Shown here: positions 1 to 5,434 of the stretch, piece after piece
Layout of the letters: every line of letters begins with the position of its first letter
Numbering within the stretch: the first letter of the stretch is position 1
NCBI GenBank assembly: GCA_015492755.1
Contig: WGEM01000040.1
Location: forward strand, 1 to 5,434
Direction of reading: 5' to 3'
Length of the DNA stretch: 5,434 nt
Origin: Gemmatimonadota bacterium
GTDB taxonomy: Bacteria; Gemmatimonadota; Gemmatimonadetes; Longimicrobiales; Gaopeijiaceae
The notes under the pieces: generated by a model
The model's input: only the letters and a program-made list of their open reading frames with translations
Database searches by the model: none
Told to the model about the DNA's origin: nothing
Translations under genes and position numbers: made by a program

Positions 1-917
1 ACACCCGCCACCACCAGCACGACCCCCAGCCACCCGAGACCGTCCAGCCCCTGGCCGAGGAGCACCGTCGCGAGAAGGCTCGCCACCACCGGCTCGGCGG
101 CGGTGGTGAGCGATGCCCGCCCGGCCTGGATACGTCCCAGCGCGTCGAAGAAGAGGAACTGCGCCGCGGTGATGGTGAGGGCGGCGAACGCCAGCAGGAG
201 GCCCCACGCGGCTGCGCTGGAGGGGATCGGCGGCCAGCCGGTGAGCGGCGGCAGGAGCGCCAGGAGCACCACGCAGGCCCCCGCGGTGCTGTAGACCACC
301 GTGGGCACCGCGCCGTAGCGCGGCGTGGCGAAGCGACCGAAGAGGGTGTAGGTGGCGTAGCTGAGACCCGCCAGGAGGCCCCAGCCCAGCCCCGAGGCGC
401 CGAAGTGGGTCTCCGCCTCCTGCGCGCCCGCCACCGAGAGCCAGACGCCGGTGATGGTCACCAGAGCCAGCACCACGCGGGTGCGGGTGGGCCACTCGCC
501 AAGGAGCGGTCCGGAGGCGGCGATGACGAAGGCGGGCGCCAGATAGAGGAGCGCCACCGTGGTGGGCACCCCCACCGCCGCGGTGGAGAGCTGGTAGGCG
601 ATCTGGAAGATCCCCACCGCCACGCCTCCCCCCAGGGCGAGCACCGCGAACCCGGCGGCGGAGACGCGCAGCGCCGCCGGGCGGATCACGGCGAAGAGCG
701 CGATGAGGAGGAGCGCACCCAGCGCGGGCCGCAGGAGGGCGATGGTCTCCGGGGGCACGCCCAGCCGGAAGAGATAGACCGCGAAGATGCCGGAAGAGCC
801 CCAGAGGGAGGCCGCCGTCAGCGCCTCGAAGTAACCCAGGAGGCCGCCGCGTGGCGTGCCGGACGGCGGCGGAGGCGAAGCGGCGTCGCCGGCGGCTTCG
901 TCCTCAGCGATAGCCAT
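1..917 (-). CDS. EamA/DMT-family transporter, C-terminus cut by window edge
   Basis: This reads as an inner-membrane permease of the drug/metabolite transporter (EamA, RhaT-like) family, which usually exports amino acids or other small metabolites; the substrate cannot be read from sequence. From the ATG at 917 the minus frame is open to the left edge, about 305 residues, close to the family's usual 290-320, so only the last few residues are missing. After a Pro/Ala-rich cytoplasmic lead of about 27 residues, the protein is almost all hydrophobic, consistent with ten helices in two EamA repeats. Repeat 1 starts near residue 28 with A..LWGSSGIFAVY and has LYLAPAFV near 124-131, followed by LLGEW near 138-142. 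Repeat 2 has the matching AAEPVVASLLATVLLGQ near 273-289. The ATG lies inside the end of the upstream DUF420 gene (14-nt overlap) with only a weak, close AGG before it, so translational coupling is likely. A slightly different start is possible. Confidence 0.92.
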   Translation of the reverse strand, partial: MAIAEDEAAGDAASPPPPSGTPRGGLLGYFEALTAASLWGSSGIFAVYLFRLGVPPETIALLRPALGALLLIALFAVIRPAALRVSAAGFAVLALGGGVAVGIFQIAYQLSTAAVGVPTTVALLYLAPAFVIAASGPLLGEWPTRTRVVLALVTITGVWLSVAGAQEAETHFGASGLGWGLLAGLSYATYTLFGRFATPRYGAVPTVVYSTAGACVVLLALLPPLTGWPPIPSSAAAWGLLLAFAALTITAAQFLFFDALGRIQAGRASLTTAAEPVVASLLATVLLGQGLDGLGWLGVVLVVAG

Positions 918-1341
918 ACACCTGGTAGAGGAGGACGTAGACCACCAGCCCCGTCACCGAGACGTAGGCCCACAGGGGAAAGGTCCAGCGGGCCAGTCGC
1001 GCATGGGCGGAGAACCGGCGCTTGCGTACCAGGTACACCAGACGCACCACCAGCGGCGCCAGGAGCGCCGCCAGCGTCATGTGCGAGAAGAGGACCAGCA
1101 GATACACGGTGCGCGCCGCCCCCTCGCCGGCGAAGGTGTGGGTGCCGGTGAACGCCACGCGTGTGAGGTAGAACACCAGGAAGAGCGCCGACGCCCAGAG
1201 AGCCGTGGTCATGGCCCGGCGGTGTGCGTGGAGGCGCCGTCTGCGGATCATCACGAATCCCACGGCCAGCGCCACGGCGCTGGTGGCGTTGAGGCCTGCG
1301 TTCACCAGAGCCAGGGCGTCACCGATGCGCTGCGCGTCCAT
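904..1341 (-). CDS. DUF420 (CtaM/YozB-like) membrane protein, likely cytochrome oxidase assembly factor
   Basis: This is a 145-aa integral membrane protein of the DUF420 family. I predict four helices at about residues 13-33, 46-66, 78-102 and 119-140. The family hallmarks visible are LNATSAVAL in helix 1, a basic RRRRLHAHRRAM loop (His38, His40), LFLVFYLTR in helix 2, FSHMTLA with His87 in helix 3, a second basic loop ending SAHARLARWTFPLW (His113), and YVSVTGLVVYVLLY in helix 4. From general knowledge, Bacillus YozB/CtaM and its Staphylococcus counterpart belong to this family and are needed for active heme A-containing oxidase, possibly in cofactor insertion. Its place 48 nt downstream of ctaA fits that role. 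The retained histidines could bind heme or metal, but this is inference. The ATG at 1341 is preceded by only a weak AGG. The length is normal for the family. The stop overlaps the start of the transporter gene. Confidence 0.92.
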   Translation of the reverse strand: MDAQRIGDALALVNAGLNATSAVALAVGFVMIRRRRLHAHRRAMTTALWASALFLVFYLTRVAFTGTHTFAGEGAARTVYLLVLFSHMTLAALLAPLVVRLVYLVRKRRFSAHARLARWTFPLWAYVSVTGLVVYVLLYQVYGYR

Positions 1342-1389
1342 CGCCGGGTACCTGTGTGCGGGTGTCTGACGGGAGCGGGCCGCGGCAGG

Positions 1390-2325
1390 TCAGTCGTCCC
1401 AGGCCGCCACAGGCACCACCGCCGGGTTGGCGTTCCGCGTCGTCACCGCCACGTGCACCAGCGTCGCCAGGATGGAGGCGGCCACCAGCGTGTGCAGCGA
1501 GACGGGCACCACCGCCAGGACCGTGAGCACCGACGCGAAACCCAGGAGGACCTGGACCAGCACCAACGCCGCGGCGACGCCGGTCCAGCGCCGAACCCGT
1601 GCGGGCACGTCCGCGCCCCGCACCCACAGGGCGAAGGCGGTGACCACCACCAGCACCACGATCCCAAGCACGCGGTGCAGGAAGTGCACGGTGATGGGCG
1701 TGTTGACGAGGGGCGGGACGACGCGACCAAGGCAGAGCGGCGCGTCGGGGCAGGCCATGCCGGCGTCCATGTGGCGAACCAGCGCGCCCAGCACCGACTG
1801 CGCGAAGACCAGCACGCCCGAGAACACCGCAAAGGCGAATGCGCGGTCCGCCGCCATCGTGGAGGCGGGCTCGTCGTCACCCGCCCACGCCGTGGAGGAC
1901 GCCAGCACGGTGGCCAGCGTGAGGAAGAGGAGCGCCAGCGCCAGATGGGTGGTGGAGACCAGGTCGGGCAACCGGTAGAGCACCGTGAGTCCGCCGAAGA
2001 CGGACTGGATCACCAGGAGCGCCAGCCCGCCCAGACACGCCCGGAAGATCCAGGGTCGGTGGCGGGTCTCTCGACGCGCCAGCCAGGTGGCCAGCGCGAA
2101 CATCAGGACCAGGCCACCCGCCACCAGCCTGTGGAGGTGCTCCCAGAACACCCCGCCACTCATCTCCGGGACCATGGTGCCGAAGCAGGTGGGCCAGTCC
2201 GGGCAGGCCAGGCTGGACTCGGTGGCGTGCACCACGCTCCCCAGCCAGAGGAGGAAGAGGGTCCAGAAGACGGTGATCTTGAAAGCGCGGGGATGGAGGA
2301 GGTCACCCGCCCGGATGTCGCTCAT
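1390..2325 (-). CDS. ctaA: heme A synthase (COX15/CtaA family)
   Basis: CtaA is a cytoplasmic-membrane enzyme that oxidises the C8 methyl of heme O to a formyl group, giving heme A for aa3/caa3-type oxidases. The 311-aa product has the usual length and eight predicted helices, arranged as two related four-helix halves. Half 1 has the extracytoplasmic pair Cys41/Cys47 (ACPDWPTCFG), Glu62 and His65 in EHLHR, and His127 in STTHLALAL. Half 2 repeats the pattern with Cys192/Cys198 (ACPDAPLCLG), His217 in HFLHRV and His278 in SLHTLVA. By comparison with Bacillus CtaA, His65/His127 and His217/His278 are the expected heme ligands, and Glu62 the conserved acidic residue near the substrate heme. The ATG overlaps the acyl-CoA dehydrogenase stop (ATGA). 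A GGAGG lies 13 nt upstream, further than ideal, so coupled translation is probable. No ctaB or oxidase subunit gene is in view, so the heme O supplier must lie elsewhere or outside the window. Confidence 0.96.
   Translation of the reverse strand: MSDIRAGDLLHPRAFKITVFWTLFLLWLGSVVHATESSLACPDWPTCFGTMVPEMSGGVFWEHLHRLVAGGLVLMFALATWLARRETRHRPWIFRACLGGLALLVIQSVFGGLTVLYRLPDLVSTTHLALALLFLTLATVLASSTAWAGDDEPASTMAADRAFAFAVFSGVLVFAQSVLGALVRHMDAGMACPDAPLCLGRVVPPLVNTPITVHFLHRVLGIVVLVVVTAFALWVRGADVPARVRRWTGVAAALVLVQVLLGFASVLTVLAVVPVSLHTLVAASILATLVHVAVTTRNANPAVVPVAAWDD
2322..2325 (-). promoter_or_regulatory. ATGA stop/start overlap (acyl-CoA dehydrogenase to ctaA)
   Basis: The four bases ATGA hold the ctaA start codon and the TGA stop of the acyl-CoA dehydrogenase. 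This arrangement usually means terminating ribosomes restart on the downstream gene. The nearest purine-rich site, GGAGG, is 13 nt from the ATG, which also favours coupling over independent initiation. It ties the two genes to one mRNA. Confidence 0.8.
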
Positions 2326-4256
2326 GATGCCGTCACCGCCTCCGCGCCGGCGGGCTCACCACCCGCTCCCTCCCGCTTCACCGCCTCCTCCAGCTTTCTC
2401 CGGTATGTCTCCATGGGGATGATGCCCCGCTCGAGCCATGTGAACCCACCCTCCAGGACGCGGCGGGCGATGCGGTACGTGGCGTCGTCGTCGTTGGCGA
2501 AGAGCTCGTCGAAGCGCTTCTCGATGCGGTCCCGGGCCATTCTGCAGTAGAGGTCGGCAAGCGCCCGGGCACCCCGCGCGTCCTCGCCCGCCTCCTCCAG
2601 GTACTTCGCGCGCACCACCGCGGCGGTCATGGTGAAGAGGTCGGCACCGATGTCCACGATACGGCCCAGCACCGCTTGCCTCTTCTCCAGCCCGGGCCCG
2701 AAGCGGACCATGGCGTGGAAGGTGGAGCGCGCCAGACGCCGGGAGGTGCGCTCCACGAAGCGTAGGTGGTGCGCCAGCGGGCCGAAGCGGCGGTACCTGG
2801 GCCAGAAGCTCCATCCGAGGAAGCGGGTGGGATACCACCATGCGTAGTGGAGTCCGGCGCGCACCAGCGCCGCCACCTTCGCGCCCGCCGAGGCCCTGGG
2901 GTTCACCAGGTCGCCCGCCACGGAGAGGTGGGTGTCCACCGCCTCGCGGGCGATGAAGAGGCGCATGATCTCCGAGGATCCCTCGAAGATGGTGTTGATG
3001 CGCATGTCCCGCAGGATTCGCTCCACCGGGTAGGGCGTCTCGCCCCGCTCCAGGAGCGAATCGTGGGTTTCGTAGCCGCGCCCGCCACGGATCTGGACCG
3101 CGTCGTTTACCAGGTCCCAGCCCGTCTCGGTGGCCCACATCTTTGCGATGGCCGCCTCGAGGCGAATGTCCAGATCCCCCGAGTCGGCCATGCCGGCGGT
3201 GAGCTCCACCACAGCCTCCATCGCGAAGGTGTCGGCGGCCATACGGGCGATCTTCTGCGCGATGGCTTCGTGGTGGCCGATGGGACGCCCCCACTGGATG
3301 CGCTCGTTGGCCCAGTCGCGGCACATCTCCAGCGCGCCCTTCCCTGCGGCGGCGCAGAAGGCGGGGAGCGCCAGGCGGCCGGTGTTGAGGGTGATGAGCG
3401 CCAGTTTGAGGCCCTTGCCTTCCTCCCAGAGGAGGTTCTCCCGCGGCACCTTCACGTTGGTGAAACGGATCACTCCGTTGGAGATCCCCCGCAGCCCCAT
3501 GAAGCGGCACTCGTGCACCGTCTCCACGCCCTCCCATGCCGTCTCCACGATGAAGGCCGAGATGGGCTTCCGGCTGGAGCCGTCGGCGGCGGGGGTGCGC
3601 GCCATCACCACGATGAGTTCGGCGCGGGGACCGTTGGTGGTCCAGAGCTTCTCTCCGTTGAGGATGTAGTGGGAGCCGTCCTCCGAGAGCACCGCCGTGG
3701 TGGACATGTTGGCGGGGTCGGAACCGACGTGGGGTTCCGTGAGCGCGAAGGCCGAAAGCGCGCCGCGCGCCAGGCGGGGCAGGTAGCGCTCCTTCTGCTC
3801 CTCGGTACCGAACTTCAGGAGCGGACCCGGCACACCGATGCTCTGGTGCGCCGAGAGGAAGGCGCCCACCGAGCCGCACCGGGACGCGATGATGGCCAGC
3901 GCCCGGTTGTAGGAGAGCTGGGAGAGCTCCAGCCCACCGTACTTCCGCGGGATCTTGATGCCGAAGGCGCCCAGCTCCGCCAGCCCGTCCAGCACCTCCT
4001 GCGGGACCCACCCCTCGCGGTCGATGGCGTCACCGTCGATGTGCTCGGCGGCGAACGCCTCGAGTTTGCCAAGGAACTCCGCCGCCCGCTCCTGCTCCTC
4101 CGGGTCCGGTCGGGGATGAGGGTCGATGAGCCCCAGCTCGAAGTCCCCTTCGAAGAGCCTCCGGGCGAAGCTCCGCTTCTCCCAGTCCTGCTCACGGGCG
4201 TGCTCGGCGACTTCGCGGGCCTCGAGTTCGGATGCCAGCGTCTTGGGTTCAGCCAT
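2322..4256 (-). CDS. acyl-CoA dehydrogenase, FadE10/VLCAD-like with long C-terminal extension
   Basis: This is a 644-aa FAD-dependent acyl-CoA dehydrogenase, catalysing the first step of fatty acyl-CoA beta-oxidation and passing electrons to ETF. The helical N-terminal domain spans about residues 50-168, including GIKIPRKYGGLELS (99-112) and LSAHQSIGVPGPL (134-146). The central beta domain starts with the signature ALTEPHVGSD (171-180) and has LWTTNGP (204-210). The C-terminal helical domain has QIRGGRGYE (388-396) and ends at NTIFEGSSEIMRLFIAREA, where Glu425 matches the usual catalytic base. A further stretch of roughly 200 residues follows, as in VLCAD/ACAD9 and mycobacterial FadE10, which I recall as similar along its length, including the N-terminal SFARRLFEGDFELGLIDPHP segment. 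Long-chain substrates are therefore likely but unproven. The ATG at 4256 is chosen for its AGGA 7 nt upstream and its fit to the family N-terminus. The frame stays open further upstream, but there it only shadows the patatin gene. Confidence 0.96.
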   Translation of the reverse strand: MAEPKTLASELEAREVAEHAREQDWEKRSFARRLFEGDFELGLIDPHPRPDPEEQERAAEFLGKLEAFAAEHIDGDAIDREGWVPQEVLDGLAELGAFGIKIPRKYGGLELSQLSYNRALAIIASRCGSVGAFLSAHQSIGVPGPLLKFGTEEQKERYLPRLARGALSAFALTEPHVGSDPANMSTTAVLSEDGSHYILNGEKLWTTNGPRAELIVVMARTPAADGSSRKPISAFIVETAWEGVETVHECRFMGLRGISNGVIRFTNVKVPRENLLWEEGKGLKLALITLNTGRLALPAFCAAAGKGALEMCRDWANERIQWGRPIGHHEAIAQKIARMAADTFAMEAVVELTAGMADSGDLDIRLEAAIAKMWATETGWDLVNDAVQIRGGRGYETHDSLLERGETPYPVERILRDMRINTIFEGSSEIMRLFIAREAVDTHLSVAGDLVNPRASAGAKVAALVRAGLHYAWWYPTRFLGWSFWPRYRRFGPLAHHLRFVERTSRRLARSTFHAMVRFGPGLEKRQAVLGRIVDIGADLFTMTAAVVRAKYLEEAGEDARGARALADLYCRMARDRIEKRFDELFANDDDATYRIARRVLEGGFTWLERGIIPMETYRRKLEEAVKREGAGGEPAGAEAVTAS

Positions 4257-4263
4257 GGTGCGA

Positions 4264-4270
4264 TCCTGCC
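4264..4270 (-). promoter_or_regulatory. Shine-Dalgarno of the acyl-CoA dehydrogenase gene
   Basis: On the minus strand GGCAGGA is followed by 7 nt and then the ATG at 4256. The AGGA core and its spacing are near ideal. This supports the 4256 start over any longer reading of the same open frame, and suggests this gene is translated independently of the patatin gene. Confidence 0.7.
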
Positions 4271-4298
4271 GTTGCGAGCGTGACGGGAGGGCCGGTAC

Positions 4299-4328
4299 GG
4301 GAATCCGGCGGGTACCGCCGGAGATCCC
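4299..4328 (-). other. strong intergenic stem-loop between patatin and acyl-CoA dehydrogenase genes
   Basis: An 8-bp perfect stem, TCCGGCGG (4322-4315) with CCGCCGGA (4311-4304) on the minus strand, closes a 3-nt loop. After a 1 x 2-nt internal bulge it is extended by four more pairs, GGGA (4328-4325) with TCCC (4302-4299). It sits 15 nt after the patatin TAG and well before the dehydrogenase Shine-Dalgarno. No T-run follows on either strand, so it is not a classical intrinsic terminator. It could attenuate read-through, stabilise a processed mRNA end, or shape the dehydrogenase leader. Confidence 0.65.
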
Positions 4329-4342
4329 CCGCCGCCCGAAAT

Positions 4343-5434
4343 CTAACAGGTGGAGGGGGATCGGTGGGATCCTGCCCCGGGTGTTCCCGACTGCACCCCG
4401 CCCTCGTCCTCTTCCAGGAGGAATGCGGCGATCTCCTCCGCCCGGGCGGTGGCGTCCGCCTCCCCCACCTCCATGAGCTTTCGCAGGTAATCGGGCTGGA
4501 AGAGGATGAGGGACAGGATGTCGGCGCTGCGCGTCTCCCGGGTGCCCAGACCGCGCGTCAGGAACCGGAACGCTCGGGGGAGCTGCGGCTCGTATTCCAT
4601 GGCGAGTCGCCCCAGGTCCTGCGAGGGCCGGAGCGTCAGAAGGCGAATGGGACGGAAGCCGTGGCGTCTCTCCGGCGGGAGTTCCTGGATGAGGCGGTTG
4701 AAGCGCTCCATGCGCATCGCGTCGTGGTCCAGGAGGTCCAGGAAGACGGAGTTCAGCAGCACGCCCGCCACCTGTGCGGGAGGCGGGTAGCTCGAAACCG
4801 CGTTCTGCTCGGCTTCCGCGGCGCTCCGCTCGTAGCGTGTGGAGATGGCCAGGATGCGCCGCGCACCCAGGTGCAGCGCCGGGGAGAGGGGCGCCGTGAG
4901 GCGGATGCCCCCGTCGCCGTACCAGTGGTTCCCGATCCGCACCGCGGGAAAGAAGAGCGGAAGCGCCGCCGACGCCATGATGTGGTCGATGGTGAGCACG
5001 CTCTTGCGGGCCCGGCGCTGAGGGCGTTCCCACTCCTGGATGTCGCTGCCCTGGACCCACGTCACGGACTGGCCCGTGGAGTAGTTGGTGGTGGTGATGG
5101 CCACCGCCCTCAGGCACCCCCGATCCAGATTGTACCGGACGCCGGTGAGCTCTCCGTTCACGGCGTGGAGGACCTCGGCGAGGTAACGCCGCAGCGGCGT
5201 CGTGTCCACCAGCCCGCGCACCCTCGGTGGCCCGCCGAGTCCGCCGGAGACGAGCTGCCGGAGCCACCGGAAGCCGTTCAGGACCAGGGAGCGGACGTCG
5301 ACGCGGAAGACGTCTTCCACGGTGAGGTTGCCCCAGAGGTGGCTGAGCTCGCGCACCGCCTGGAGGAAGGTCCCGTGGTGCGACGCCAGCATCGCCGCGT
5401 TGATGGCGCCTGCGGAGACGCCGGTGATGTAGGG
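4343..5434 (-). CDS. patatin-like phospholipase, N-terminus cut by window edge
   Basis: This is a patatin-family serine acyl hydrolase, which cleaves acyl esters of phospholipids or other lipids with a Ser-Asp dyad. The frame enters from the right edge as PYITGVSAGAINAAML, so the nucleophile motif GVSAG is present (Ser codon 5414-5416). The second catalytic motif is in HWYGDGGIRL (Asp codon 4913-4915), and the usual AS.ALPLFFP stretch lies just before it. Visible length is 363 residues. The missing part should be a short N-terminal segment carrying the glycine-rich oxyanion loop (GGGxRG type). The ATG at 5392 is internal, not the start, because it lies after the nucleophile. No signal peptide can be judged. 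After the DGG motif comes a region containing SVFLDLLDHDAMRMERFN, then a long C-terminal part with an acidic EEIAAFLLEEDE run and a Gly/Ser/Pro-rich tail ending at a TAG. Substrate and location in the cell are unknown. Confidence 0.93.
   Translation of the reverse strand, partial: PYITGVSAGAINAAMLASHHGTFLQAVRELSHLWGNLTVEDVFRVDVRSLVLNGFRWLRQLVSGGLGGPPRVRGLVDTTPLRRYLAEVLHAVNGELTGVRYNLDRGCLRAVAITTTNYSTGQSVTWVQGSDIQEWERPQRRARKSVLTIDHIMASAALPLFFPAVRIGNHWYGDGGIRLTAPLSPALHLGARRILAISTRYERSAAEAEQNAVSSYPPPAQVAGVLLNSVFLDLLDHDAMRMERFNRLIQELPPERRHGFRPIRLLTLRPSQDLGRLAMEYEPQLPRAFRFLTRGLGTRETRSADILSLILFQPDYLRKLMEVGEADATARAEEIAAFLLEEDEGGVQSGTPGAGSHRSPSTC

Noticed and set aside
405..1151. 248-aa plus-strand open frame and the shorter 103-294 frame opposite the transporter
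   Set aside because: The minus-strand reading gives a convincing EamA transporter, while the plus readings are Arg/Gly/Pro-rich with no motif.
1342..1389. Possible promoter or regulatory element in the ctaA-DUF420 spacer
   Set aside because: I see no convincing -10/-35 pair or strong inverted repeat in these 48 nt; it is most simply a short intra-operon gap.
856..2550. 564-aa plus-strand open frame antisense to the end of the dehydrogenase gene, ctaA and DUF420
   Set aside because: Its product is dominated by His, Arg, Gln, Gly and Glu with no domain or membrane pattern. This is the usual antisense shadow of GC-rich genes, and the minus strand holds well-recognised families.
2766..4283. 505-aa plus-strand open frame opposite the acyl-CoA dehydrogenase
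   Set aside because: It is antisense to a clear acyl-CoA dehydrogenase, its composition is low in normal core residues, and no family is recognisable.
4299..4328. Rho-independent terminator after the patatin gene
   Set aside because: The stem is strong but no T-run follows on either strand. It is kept as an unassigned stem-loop.
3480..4332. 13-nt direct repeat GGAGATCCCCCGC at 3480-3492 and 4320-4332
   Set aside because: One copy is inside coding sequence and the other overlaps the intergenic stem. One shared 13-mer is expected by chance in 5.4 kb of GC-rich DNA.
4257..5267. Upstream extension of the dehydrogenase frame, giving a 981-aa fusion
   Set aside because: The extra part is an Arg/Gly/Pro-rich out-of-frame reading of the patatin gene. 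The family N-terminus and a good Shine-Dalgarno both support the 4256 start.

Overview
The window looks like chromosomal DNA from a GC-rich, aerobic, probably Gram-negative bacterium. Codon third positions are almost all G or C. It encodes a heme A synthase, which implies an a-type cytochrome oxidase, and a long FadE10/VLCAD-type acyl-CoA dehydrogenase. The gene mix would suit a phylum such as Gemmatimonadota, but that is a guess; no marker gene fixes the taxon.

All five genes are on the minus strand, so the transcript reads from the right end to the left. In order of transcription they are: (1) a patatin-like phospholipase, cut by the right edge just before its GxSxG motif (5434-4343); (2) after an 86-nt gap holding a strong stem-loop and a good Shine-Dalgarno, a 644-aa acyl-CoA dehydrogenase (4256-2322); (3) ctaA, heme A synthase, overlapping the dehydrogenase stop by 4 nt (ATGA) (2325-1390); (4) after 48 nt, a four-helix DUF420/CtaM-like membrane protein (1341-904); (5) overlapping that by 14 nt, an EamA/DMT-family transporter that runs off the left edge (917 to <1). 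The last four are packed like one transcription unit. No stretch over 300 nt lacks a gene, and I see no plus-strand gene, RNA gene, mobile element or CRISPR array.

Two themes run together. Patatin plus acyl-CoA dehydrogenase suggests release of fatty acids from lipids and their beta-oxidation. CtaA plus the DUF420 protein suggests maturation of an a-type terminal oxidase. A possible link is that electrons from acyl-CoA dehydrogenase pass through ETF and quinone to the respiratory chain and finally to oxygen. That link is inference from gene order only. The transporter may simply share the transcript. I did not find a clearly novel system; the most useful leads are the gene coupling and the intergenic stem-loop.
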